Under the pieces are notes generated by a model, which saw only the letters and a program-made list of their open reading frames with translations, did not search any database and had not been told where the DNA came from. A DNA stretch of 38,407 bases from an uncultured Elusimicrobium sp. (lineage in GTDB: Bacteria; Elusimicrobiota; Elusimicrobia; Elusimicrobiales; Elusimicrobiaceae): contig CADBFX010000005.1 of assembly GCA_902794125.1 (NCBI GenBank), forward strand, positions 1-38,407, given 5' to 3'. Positions 24,734-32,302 of the stretch are shown piece by piece. The stretch's first letter is position 1. Each line of letters begins with the position of its first letter. Both the position numbers and the translations under genes were made by a program.

Positions 24734-26808
24734 ACGCTTTATTAGAAATCGGCGTAGAGCATTTGCCCGCCCGGTTTATGGAACCGGCCCTTAAACAATT
24801 GGAAACGTTAGCCGCCAGTTTGCTGGCTGAAAAACGCATTACGTATGGGGCCATTCATTCTTTCGGAACGTACCGCCGTTTGTTAGTAGAAATCGTAGAT
24901 ATTGCCGACAAATCAGCCGACGTACAAAAAGAAGTCAAAGGCCCGCCGGCTAAACTGTTAAAAGATGCGAACGGAAATTTTACTCCTCAAAGCGCGGGCT
25001 TTGCACAAAAAAACGGCATTGCTCCCGAAAAATTAACCATTGTAGAAACCGACAAAGGGCCTTTTATTTACGCTAAAGTAAAAATCAAAGGTGAAAAAAC
25101 GGTCAAATTACTACCGGAAATCTTTACCCGCTTAGTGACCGGGCTTGAATTTGCCAAAAATATGGTTTGGGAAGAATCGGGCCTTCGCTACGGGCGCCCG
25201 ATCCGCTCGCTCATTGGCTTGTATGGTGAGAAGGTAATTAAATTCACTGTCGCCGGCGTACAGTCCAATCGCAATACGTATCCGCTTTCATCTTTTGGCC
25301 GCAAACCGATTAAAGTAGCCAAAGCCGATAAAGCTTACTATGCCGAACTCTTGCGTAACCAACCGCAACCGATCTTGGTTCTGCCCGAAGAACGGCGCGA
25401 GGCCTTAATCAAAACGGTATCGGCCGAAGCCAAATCCCGCGGTTATCAAGCCGATTTGGATGAAAACTTAATTAACGAAACCGTCTGGTTTACCGAACAC
25501 CCGGTAGCCGTCGGTGGCGACTTTGAAATTAAGTTTTTAACACTGCCCAAAGAACTCATTACCACAGTACTCAAAAAACAAATTAAGATGTTCCCGGTAA
25601 TGAATCAAAAAGGTGAACTGCAACCGTATTTTATTGCCGTGCGCGACGGTATTTCCGTAAATCAAAACGAAGTGCGCGACGGATTTAAAAAAGTAATGTC
25701 CGCGCGTCTAGCCGACGCCGTTTTCTTCTTTGAAAACGATAAAAAAGACGGATTGGACGTATTTAAAGAAAAACTAAAAACCATCCAATTTTTAGAAGGG
25801 CTTGGCTCCATGTACGAAAAATCTTCCCGCACGCAAGCATTGGCCTTGTGGCTATGCGAAAAAACGGGAAAAAGCGCCTTAAAAGAAACCGTTTCTTATG
25901 CGGCTTCGCATGCGTATGCGGATTTGGCGAGCCATGTTGTTTACGAGTTCCCGGAATTACAGGGCTATATGGGCGGGCAATATGCCGCCTTGGAAGGCCA
26001 TAAAGACGCCGCCAAAGCGTTGGAAGAATTTTACTTCCCGCTTACCTCCACCTCGCAACTTCCGTCTGATGAAGCAGGTCTTCTAGTTTCACTAGCCGGA
26101 AAAATTGATACGCTCGTGGGTAACTTTATTATCGGACAAATCCCCACCGGCAGCGAAGACCCCTTTGCCTTGCGCCGCCAAGCGTTTGGGGCCGTACGTA
26201 TTTTACTGGAGAAAGGATTGCCAGTTTCACTTAAAGATTTAGTGGAAAAATCGGCCGCCTTGTATCCGGCCGGTACCGTAGATAAAGGATTAAAAGAATT
26301 GCCGGGTTTCCTATTCCAACGTTTGGCGTTGGTGCTGGAACAACGCGGGCATGACGTACACACGTTAGAGGCCATTTCTAATTGGTACGAATTACCGCTT
26401 ACCCAGGTAGAAGCTCTCGTCAGCGCGTTAGAAGCCGTTAAAACCGGAGCGGAATTTACCGCCGTGTTGGAAGCCGCCAAACGCGTGTGCAATATCCTTA
26501 AAAAAGCAGACGCGGTGACCAATCAAGTCAATGAATCTTTATTTGAAACGACTGCTGAAAAAGCGTTATTTGCTACAGTCCAACAAGTCACAAAGGCCGT
26601 TGCCGGGTTCTCCCCGCTGACAGCGAAAAAAGAAGATTTCTTGAAGGTACTTAAAACCTTTGATGCGTTTAAAGCACCGTTAGAAACTTTCTTTAAAGAC
26701 GTTATGGTAAACGTAGATAACGCCGCCTTGAAAGCCAACCGCTTGGCACTACTGGGCCAGGTACGCCGACTACTCACGCAAACGGTAGCCGATATTACCC
26801 GGTTATAA
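24730..26808 (+). CDS. glyS: Glycyl-tRNA synthetase beta subunit
   Basis: tRNA-binding subunit of glycyl-tRNA synthetase, 692 residues. The N-terminus [21 protein letters not shown] and [13 protein letters not shown] are characteristic, as are [12 protein letters not shown] and the central SGPLT-like [20 protein letters not shown] segment. The C-terminal region resembles DALR-type anticodon-binding domains. The start at 24730 overlaps the glyQ stop (ATGA) and has AGGAGG at good spacing; a start 60 nt earlier would lie inside glyQ. Confidence 0.96.
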   Translation: MNALLEIGVEHLPARFMEPALKQLETLAASLLAEKRITYGAIHSFGTYRRLLVEIVDIADKSADVQKEVKGPPAKLLKDANGNFTPQSAGFAQKNGIAPEKLTIVETDKGPFIYAKVKIKGEKTVKLLPEIFTRLVTGLEFAKNMVWEESGLRYGRPIRSLIGLYGEKVIKFTVAGVQSNRNTYPLSSFGRKPIKVAKADKAYYAELLRNQPQPILVLPEERREALIKTVSAEAKSRGYQADLDENLINETVWFTEHPVAVGGDFEIKFLTLPKELITTVLKKQIKMFPVMNQKGELQPYFIAVRDGISVNQNEVRDGFKKVMSARLADAVFFFENDKKDGLDVFKEKLKTIQFLEGLGSMYEKSSRTQALALWLCEKTGKSALKETVSYAASHAYADLASHVVYEFPELQGYMGGQYAALEGHKDAAKALEEFYFPLTSTSQLPSDEAGLLVSLAGKIDTLVGNFIIGQIPTGSEDPFALRRQAFGAVRILLEKGLPVSLKDLVEKSAALYPAGTVDKGLKELPGFLFQRLALVLEQRGHDVHTLEAISNWYELPLTQVEALVSALEAVKTGAEFTAVLEAAKRVCNILKKADAVTNQVNESLFETTAEKALFATVQQVTKAVAGFSPLTAKKEDFLKVLKTFDAFKAPLETFFKDVMVNVDNAALKANRLALLGQVRRLLTQTVADITRL

Positions 26809-26820
26809 AAATTGGAAACA

Positions 26821-26858
26821 AAAAGCACCCCTGGAGTTTACATCCAGGGGTGTTTTTT
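26821..26858 (+). terminator. Intrinsic terminator after glyS
   Basis: CACCCCTGGA pairs with TCCAGGGGTG around GTTTACA, followed by six T. Confidence 0.92.
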
Positions 26859-26943
26859 ATGTCTGCATTTTTATATTTTTTCTTACTAAAAGAATCAAAA
26901 TAAATTATTTTTCAGACGGTAAAAATAATTTTTAAAATACCCC

Positions 26944-26971
26944 TTGATTTTTTTTGCTTTTTCATTATACT
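26944..26971 (+). promoter_or_regulatory. Promoter of the candidate structured RNA
   Basis: TTGATT (26944-26949), 16 bp of mostly T, TATACT (26966-26971). Expected transcription start is at about 26977-26979, exactly where the outer helix of the RNA begins. Confidence 0.7.
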
Positions 26972-27378
26972 ACTCTGTACAGGATGTTAATCCGCAGGCA
27001 GTTGGTTGCGGTTCCGGCGGATGCGGCGGCCGGTTGGTTAGTGGTCGCTGGGGCGTTTGGGTGCAGTACCGAAGGATGTTGGCGGGCGTGTCGGTTTCGG
27101 CGTGAGGGGTCGTTAGTGGTTCCTCGGTGTCGGGGGCGGCGGTTCGCAGGACGGTTTCGGTGCCACAGGCGGCAGGGCGAAGAGCCGTGTGGCTGATGTG
27201 GCAGCAGGTACCCAGGCGTTATGTCCGGGATGATAGGGAATGTGGCGCGCGGGAGACCGGGCGTTGAGTTTCCGAGAGTCTTGGGAGTGGGAGATTGATC
27301 CTGTGCTTCAGTCGTCTTGCTTCCGGGCGTGAGAGCAACCTGAGTTGTAGCCTGCACGCGGAAAAGAAAGGAGTCAGC

Positions 27379-27396
27379 ATGAACGCTGGTAACTAA
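27379..27396 (+). other. Five-codon mini-ORF at the 3' end of the candidate RNA
   Basis: AAAGGAG (27367-27373), 5 nt, then ATG AAC GCT GGT AAC TAA (MNAGN). The ATG lies in the loop of the small CAGC/GCUG hairpin, and the stop codon directly abuts the terminator stem. It may be chance, since the same bases form helices. Confidence 0.3.
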
Positions 27397-27397
27397 A

Positions 27398-27430
27398 CCC
27401 CTCGGTTGAATAAACCGGGGGGCTTTTTTT
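27398..27430 (+). terminator. Intrinsic terminator of the candidate RNA
   Basis: CCCC-T-CGGTT pairs with AACCG-GGGG around GAATA (one bulged T), followed by GC and seven T. Confidence 0.9.
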
Positions 27431-27434
27431 GTGC

Positions 27435-27487
27435 AAGACCTAGATTTTTCTAGGTCTTTTGTCCCCCCTACCTAGGTCCAAGGACCC
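27435..27487 (+). repeat. Hairpin cluster with repeated CCTAGGTC-type words
   Basis: AAGACCTAGA (27435-27444) and TCTAGGTCTT (27449-27458) form a perfect 10-bp stem with a TTTT loop, followed by a short T run. A third copy of the word, ACCTAGGTCC (27470-27479), runs into GGTCC-AA-GGACC. The later copy could compete with the first hairpin, so this may be a second terminator or an attenuator before the gene at 27540. No clear promoter is visible between here and that gene. Confidence 0.5.
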
Positions 27488-27539
27488 TTGTTGCTAAAAC
27501 ATCTCTTTTCCTAAACTAGTATAGAGGAGGGCACGAGAT

Positions 27540-28133
27540 ATGTTAAAGAAATTAATTGTTCTTTTGTTTACGTGTACCGTTTTGTTACCACTTCACGCCA
27601 ATGATTTAGTAACAAAGGTAGCACGTGCCGTAGCGGAACAAACCGTTACCGCAGAGAACCCTCGTCCCGTCCTTGAATGGGTAAAATCTTTACGTCTCAT
27701 TCAAATGCAATTTCGTCCGGTACGCTTGAGTTATATTCCCGACGATTTTCCTGTATCGTATGACAATTATTTATCTTACAAAGACGAAGAAATCTACTTG
27801 CGCCGCGTCTTACAAATTCAAAAAGAGGTCACCGCTAACCCGGAATTAAAAGCCTTCTCGTTTGTGGCCCCTAAGGCGGCCGATTTAGCCAAATTGACCG
27901 CTGAGCGCCTTACTTTATTGGAGAACTTTTTAAAAGCTCCCATAGAACAAGGCACTCCGTCGGATGTTGTCCACACAAAACGTGTCCGGCCGTTTACACT
28001 AGCTGTCCAGCTAGGGAAAAATAAAATTCCGTCGCTAGAAATTTGGATCGACGTCCCTACGAAAAAAATTTATCTAATGTCGGATAATTTTTATTCAACG
28101 GCCGAATCTAAATATTCACTACACCTTTTTTAA
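27540..28133 (+). CDS. Secreted protein of unknown function (paralogue A)
   Basis: A 197-residue protein with a signal peptide (MLKKLIVLLFTCTVLLPLHA, then ND) and a strong GGAGG site. I recognise no family. Landmarks are EEIYLRRVLQIQKEV, FSFVAPKAADLAKL and a C-terminal beta pair SLEIWIDVPTKKIYLMS. These line up with the following gene, so the two look like diverged paralogues. They are probably co-transcribed, 42 nt apart. Confidence 0.75.
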   Translation: MLKKLIVLLFTCTVLLPLHANDLVTKVARAVAEQTVTAENPRPVLEWVKSLRLIQMQFRPVRLSYIPDDFPVSYDNYLSYKDEEIYLRRVLQIQKEVTANPELKAFSFVAPKAADLAKLTAERLTLLENFLKAPIEQGTPSDVVHTKRVRPFTLAVQLGKNKIPSLEIWIDVPTKKIYLMSDNFYSTAESKYSLHLF

Positions 28134-28175
28134 TGAGTAAAAAAATTGATTCCGCTGGAACGGAATGGAGGAAAA

Positions 28176-28841
28176 ATGAAAAAAATAAGTATCTTATTAG
28201 CAGTTTGTTGTTTAGCACCTGTATCGGGGTTTGCACAACTCACTTTTTATGAAACGTATTATGAAGCTCCTGCTATTTCTCATACTATGAACACCCTTGT
28301 ACGTAAAGTTAAAAACGCTTTTACGGATTCTAACCCGTTGTCTCCTTGGGCCAAACAGGTAAAATCCGAGCAACGAATCATTAACGGCGCGGCAGGCCCT
28401 TTTCAAACCAGTTTCTATGCGCTAATTACCACCAGTTACACCAATAAATTTGTAAAGGGAGAAGATTCCAACGTCTATCATAAACGTTTGCCTGCATTAA
28501 ATCAGGCGCTTCACCAAAACAAAGTAATTGGTAGCTTTAGCCGTCTCATCGTGCCGGATCCACACGAACTTGCTCAGTTGTATATCTATGAATTTAACGA
28601 CGTTAAAGATTTCTTACAACATTCCGGCTATGAAAAAGAATCAACCAACGTGGTTACGCCCAAAGCAGTGTCTTTGGCAGAAAGCGGAGTTGTACAAGTA
28701 ACGTTGGATAAAGATGGGTGGGATCATACCGTATTCTTGCGTATTGATTGCCGCCGTAACGAAGTGTATCTGTTTAGCGCATTAAAAAGACAAATGGATA
28801 GAACTGCCCCATTCCCGTCCTCTAAACACCCACTTCGTTAG
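28176..28841 (+). CDS. Secreted protein of unknown function (paralogue B)
   Basis: A 221-residue protein with a signal peptide (MKKISILLAVCCLAPVSGFA, then QL) and a GGAGG site 5 nt before the ATG. Landmarks are SNVYHKRLPALNQAL, FSRLIVPDPHELAQL and VFLRIDCRRNEVYLFS, which match those of the preceding gene in order and spacing. No catalytic motif or known domain is visible. A bidirectional terminator follows closely. Confidence 0.75.
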   Translation: MKKISILLAVCCLAPVSGFAQLTFYETYYEAPAISHTMNTLVRKVKNAFTDSNPLSPWAKQVKSEQRIINGAAGPFQTSFYALITTSYTNKFVKGEDSNVYHKRLPALNQALHQNKVIGSFSRLIVPDPHELAQLYIYEFNDVKDFLQHSGYEKESTNVVTPKAVSLAESGVVQVTLDKDGWDHTVFLRIDCRRNEVYLFSALKRQMDRTAPFPSSKHPLR

Positions 28842-28855
28842 TTGAATTTCTACCG

Positions 28856-28888
28856 AAAAAAAGCTCCTTGTAAAAAGGAGCTTTTTTT
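28856..28888. terminator. Bidirectional intrinsic terminator
   Basis: AAAAAAAGCTCCTT pairs with AAGGAGCTTTTTTT around a short A/T loop. It has a U-tract on both strands and serves the paralogue pair (plus) and the lipA-lipoprotein operon (minus). Confidence 0.9.
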
Positions 28889-28899
28889 GTTTTTTTACT

Positions 28900-29193
28900 T
28901 TATTCTAACAAAACACTAGGAATCGGCAAGGCAGACGGGTCTTCCGGCTCCGGTTGAGAGACCGGGCTCGCCTCTAACGGTGTCAGAGCCATTTCCTCAT
29001 AGCTTTCATCTTGTAATAAAATTTTTTCATCGGCAGGAATGGCCTGTTCTGCGATTTCGGCAGATGTCTTTTCTCCTACAGAGGTAGTTGCAGGTTGAGC
29101 TTGCATTTGGCGCGGATTCCACCACGCCGGTGGGTTACCGGCACAAGCCACCACAAAAGCACTTAACAAAACGATTACACCTGATTTTTTCAT
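28900..29193 (-). CDS. Small lipoprotein of unknown function
   Basis: A 97-residue protein. MKKSGVIVLLSAFVVAC is a lipoprotein signal with lipobox VVAC, and the mature end reads CAGNPPAWWNP. The rest is low-complexity, rich in Glu, Ala, Pro and Ser, probably an extended acidic tether. The start at 29193 has an AAAGGAG site; an ATG seven codons earlier would overlap the lipA stop region. It follows lipA by 13 nt and is probably co-transcribed. Function cannot be assigned. Confidence 0.8.
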   Translation of the reverse strand: MKKSGVIVLLSAFVVACAGNPPAWWNPRQMQAQPATTSVGEKTSAEIAEQAIPADEKILLQDESYEEMALTPLEASPVSQPEPEDPSALPIPSVLLE

Positions 29194-29206
29194 ACTGTTT
29201 ACTCCT

Positions 29207-30106
29207 TTATCCATGGGTCGCCAATACCGTTTGGGCCCGTAAAAATAATTCGCCGGCTCGGTAACTGCTACGCACGAGCGGCCCGCTGGCTACACCTTTA
29301 AAACCAAGCAAATAGGCCTCTTTTTCCCAATCTTTGTATTCTTGCGGCAACGGATAGCGTACCACCGGGAAATGTGCCGCCGATGGGGCTAAATACTGCC
29401 CAATAGTCAATAAATCTACCCCCGCTTGGCGCAAATCACGCATTAATTGCTTGATTTGTTTATCCGTTTCGCCCAACCCCACCATAAAACCGCTTTTGGT
29501 AAGCACATGCGGAGCTAATCGTTTACTTGTTTCTAAAACGTGCAAACTGCGCGCATATCCCGCCCCCACCCGCACCGAAGCATATAACTCCGAAACGGTT
29601 TCAATATTGTGAGCCAACACATCCGGCCGGGCTTGTAAAATCGTTTGTAGGGATTCTTGACTACCGCCCAAATCAGAAATAAGCGGCTCCACGCGAACTT
29701 GAGGCGTAGTAGCGTGAATAGCCTCTATTACGCGGGCGAAATGAGCAGCTCCGCCGTCAGACAAATCATCCCGCGTGGGCATGGTAAGCACCGCATAGCG
29801 TATGTTCCACTCTTTAATAGCATCGGCCACCCGCTGCGGCTCTTGTGCGTCTGGCGGCAACGGTTTTCCGCGACCGACGGCACAAAAACGGCACCCGCGC
29901 GTGCATTGATCCCCCAACACCATAAAAGTGGCATCCCCGCAATTAAAACATTCCCCCCGGTTAGGGCAACGTGCCTCGTGGCACACCGTATGCAAACTGT
30001 GCCGGTCAATGGAATCTTCCGCCCGCAACGCTACGGCAGAACGCAGGGCCGCTTTATTGCGGCCTACCATTTCTTTTAACCAATCGGGAACGGGTAATGT
30101 AGACAT
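29207..30106 (-). CDS. lipA: Lipoyl synthase LipA
   Basis: Radical-SAM enzyme that inserts two sulfur atoms into protein-bound octanoyl groups to make lipoate cofactor. The 299-residue protein has the auxiliary cluster ligands Cys42, Cys47 and Cys53 (CHEARCPNRGECF), the radical-SAM cluster Cys68, Cys72 and Cys75 (CTRGCRFC), and the C-terminal SSYRAGE that supplies the family's serine ligand. lipB and lipoate-dependent complexes are not in the window. No Shine-Dalgarno sequence; TATAAT lies 6 nt before the ATG. Confidence 0.96.
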   Translation of the reverse strand: MSTLPVPDWLKEMVGRNKAALRSAVALRAEDSIDRHSLHTVCHEARCPNRGECFNCGDATFMVLGDQCTRGCRFCAVGRGKPLPPDAQEPQRVADAIKEWNIRYAVLTMPTRDDLSDGGAAHFARVIEAIHATTPQVRVEPLISDLGGSQESLQTILQARPDVLAHNIETVSELYASVRVGAGYARSLHVLETSKRLAPHVLTKSGFMVGLGETDKQIKQLMRDLRQAGVDLLTIGQYLAPSAAHFPVVRYPLPQEYKDWEKEAYLLGFKGVASGPLVRSSYRAGELFLRAQTVLATHG

Positions 30107-30112
30107 GTATTT

Positions 30113-30118
30113 ATTATA
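30113..30118 (-). promoter_or_regulatory. -10 box for lipA, predicting a leaderless mRNA
   Basis: Minus-strand TATAAT, then AAATAC, then ATG. The start codon is at the expected transcription start. Confidence 0.6.
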
Positions 30119-30175
30119 CTAAAACGGAAGATGTCCAGAATATGATAAAATAAAAGAAAAACAGGATGCTCCGTC

Positions 30176-32257
30176 GTGAAAAAACAATCCGTTTATTTAC
30201 TAATCTTTACGTTTCTGTTCGGTTTACTCCCTCGTAACAGCTGGGGCGCAAACGAAGCTATCACGTTGTCCGAACGCTTGGAAGAAGCGGCCACTCTTTA
30301 CTTTTCTTATCATCCGGAAAAAGCCCTTGAAAAATATATTCAGTTATCCAAAGAAACCCAAAATAAAGAATCCTTTCTTAACGCGGCTTTTATTGCCATG
30401 GAACAAAACAATCCGAAGCTGGCAGTAGATATTTCTCAAGCAGCTTACCAAATATATCCGCAAGACCGCGCCATTATAGAAACCGCCGCGGATGCCTACT
30501 TGGCCGACGGACAATATGCCATGGCCGAAAAATTTCTGTCGCAACTGCCCGAAGAAGCAGGTCGTTCGGAATTATTACACATCAACCTGGCACGCGCACA
30601 AATGGGCATGGGAGAAAAGAAATTAGCCAAATATAATTTAAAAATTGCACTAAAAGGAAAAGCCCACGCCGCTCTTTCCAATTATCTGCTGGGGTTATTA
30701 TACGAAGAAGAAAAAAGTTATAAAAAAGCCCTCAAGCATTTCCAAGCCGCCTCCACCTACGATCACCAATTTATGGAAGCCAAACGCCATTATGCGGCCG
30801 CCCTGGAAAAAACAAAAGATTATAACGAAGCCTATCGGCAATATCGTATGATTTACGCGGCCGACAAAACATTGCCCGAAATTGCCCAAGCTATTGAACG
30901 CTTACGTCCGCGGTTAACCCGCTCGGAAAAAGAATTATCCCCGGATAAAGAGCGCGATACACATACGTTAATCAAACCATTTCCCCTCCCGGAAGACCGT
31001 CCCCTGCGAGAAATTAAAATTGGGCTAGGCACCCGCTTAAACGGACGTCCGGCCGACCGCAAAAAAATTGTATTCATTCCGTCGCACAATTTTACGGTTT
31101 CATTAGAAAACGGAAAGATTTTAGCCCAAGGAAAAGCCAGACAAACCTGGTCCGTCATCCTAGAAAACGGGAAATCTTACTTGGTTGATCCGCGCGGGCA
31201 GAAAACATCTTTTACTTCTTCCATCACTGTCTATCCATCCTCAAACGTGGCGGGTGAAGGCACTACTATTTTAATCAAAAACATCTTAAGCGGTGCCGGC
31301 ATGACGTGGGCCAGTGTAGACGATAAAGAATATCGCGGTCAGTTACAAATTATCCATAATACGCGTTTAAATACGTTGGTTCCGGTAAATATTGTTAATA
31401 TAGAAGAATATCTGCAAGGAGTTATTTCGTCCGAAATGCCGACGGCTTTCCCAATGGATGCTTTGCGCGCGCAAACCGTATTGGCTCGTACCTATGCGTT
31501 AAAACATTTCGGTAAACACCGCTCCTACGGGTACGACGTGTGTGATGCACAAAATTGCCAGGTATATGGCGGAGTCAGTGCGGAAAGCGAACGCGCTAAC
31601 GCGGCTGTAGAATCAACCGTCGGACAAGCTTTGTTTTATCATCACAAACCCATTGAAAGCGTGTTTTCGGCCAATTGCGGCGGTATTACACAAAGTGCTA
31701 AAGAAGCCGGTTGGACAGAAACTCCCTATTTGCAACCCGTTTCGGATTACCGTGATATAGAAGTGGCTTCCTTGCAACCATATCAATTTAAAGAACTTTT
31801 GCAATACGAACAAAACGCTTATAGCCGATACGATAAAAATGTCAGTTTGGCCGCTTTCCGTTGGGTGCGGGTAGTGGAAGAAAAAGAATTGCGCGAAATT
31901 ATTAAAAAACAAAAAAAAGATATTGGTAAAATCACAGCTATTATTCCGTTGCGCCGGGGACGCTCGGGTTATGTAAACCGCTTGCTTGTACAAGGCACCC
32001 AAGGCAGCGTAACACTTAACAAAGAAAACGTTATTCGCGGTAATTTAAGTTTAGGGCTACTGCGCAGCAGTTACTTTATTGTACAGCCCAACTATGAAAA
32101 TCACCAGCTTAAAAACTTTGTATTTTTTGGCGGTGGCTGGGGACATGGCGTAGGTTTCTGCCAAACCGGTGCCGCCGGGCGCGCCGAAGCCGGGCAAGAT
32201 TACAAAACCATCTTACATCATTATTTCCCGTTGGCAGAATTTACAACAGCTGAATAA
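30176..32257 (+). CDS. TPR-SpoIID/LytB domain protein
   Basis: A 693-residue exported protein beginning at a GTG; a weak AGGA lies about 9 nt upstream, and TAAAAT sits further up. After a signal peptide (ending near NSWGA) come TPR-like helical repeats (about 30-240). Then comes a SpoIID/LytB domain (about 370-690) with EEYLQGVISSEMP, MDALRAQTVLARTYAL, FSANCGGITQSA and a C-terminal GGGWGHGVGFCQTGA. SpoIID of Bacillus is a lytic transglycosylase acting on denuded glycan, and LytB-type relatives enhance amidases. In a non-sporulating envelope a role in murein remodelling is likely; the TPR part may bind partner proteins. Confidence 0.9.
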   Translation: MKKQSVYLLIFTFLFGLLPRNSWGANEAITLSERLEEAATLYFSYHPEKALEKYIQLSKETQNKESFLNAAFIAMEQNNPKLAVDISQAAYQIYPQDRAIIETAADAYLADGQYAMAEKFLSQLPEEAGRSELLHINLARAQMGMGEKKLAKYNLKIALKGKAHAALSNYLLGLLYEEEKSYKKALKHFQAASTYDHQFMEAKRHYAAALEKTKDYNEAYRQYRMIYAADKTLPEIAQAIERLRPRLTRSEKELSPDKERDTHTLIKPFPLPEDRPLREIKIGLGTRLNGRPADRKKIVFIPSHNFTVSLENGKILAQGKARQTWSVILENGKSYLVDPRGQKTSFTSSITVYPSSNVAGEGTTILIKNILSGAGMTWASVDDKEYRGQLQIIHNTRLNTLVPVNIVNIEEYLQGVISSEMPTAFPMDALRAQTVLARTYALKHFGKHRSYGYDVCDAQNCQVYGGVSAESERANAAVESTVGQALFYHHKPIESVFSANCGGITQSAKEAGWTETPYLQPVSDYRDIEVASLQPYQFKELLQYEQNAYSRYDKNVSLAAFRWVRVVEEKELREIIKKQKKDIGKITAIIPLRRGRSGYVNRLLVQGTQGSVTLNKENVIRGNLSLGLLRSSYFIVQPNYENHQLKNFVFFGGGWGHGVGFCQTGAAGRAEAGQDYKTILHHYFPLAEFTTAE

Positions 32258-32261
32258 TTCC

Positions 32262-32298
32262 AAAAAAATACGCCGCTTTTTAAGCGGCGTATTTTTAA
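32262..32298. terminator. Bidirectional intrinsic terminator
   Basis: AAAAATACGCCGCTT and AAGCGGCGTATTTTT form a perfect 15-bp stem around a TTT loop, with U-tracts both ways. It lies between two convergent genes. Confidence 0.95.
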
Positions 32299-32302
32299 AT
32301 TA

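Larger units (their letters stand above)
26977..27430 (+). ncRNA. Candidate structured non-coding RNA, about 450 nt, family not recognised
   Basis: The stretch has a promoter, ends in an intrinsic terminator and is far richer in G (with G/T excess) than its neighbours. No reading frame on either strand looks like a protein. Helices I can pair by eye: GUACAGGAU (26977-26985) with AUCCUGUGC (27298-27306), closing the first 330 nt; 27061-27074 with 27155-27166, 12 bp with a 2-nt CA bulge; GAGGGG (27104-27109) with UUCCUC (27120-27125); AGCC/GGCU with a GUGU loop (27183-27194); CCCAGG with CCGGG (27211-27229); UUCCG-GG-CGUG (27321-27331) with CACGCGGAA (27354-27362); CAGC/GCUG (27375-27388). I see none of the universal RNase P, tmRNA, SRP or 6S signatures. 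The function is unknown; a lineage-diverged member of a known family remains possible. Confidence 0.72.

Noticed and set aside
26965..27357. An open 130-codon frame on the minus strand across the candidate RNA, and an 80-codon frame on plus
   Set aside because: The minus product is an unstructured Pro/Thr/Arg/Asn-rich string and the plus product is rich in Arg, Gly, Trp and Cys. Both are open because of the skewed base composition; neither has a ribosome site, and the paired helices explain the sequence better.
26977..27430. Assignment as RNase P RNA, tmRNA, SRP RNA, 6S RNA or a group I/II intron
   Set aside because: I looked for GAGGAAAGTCC and ACAGAAA (RNase P), the tRNA-like GGTTCGA..CTCCACCA (tmRNA), the GGAAG..AGCAG SRP tip, and the domain V core of group II introns. 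None was found.
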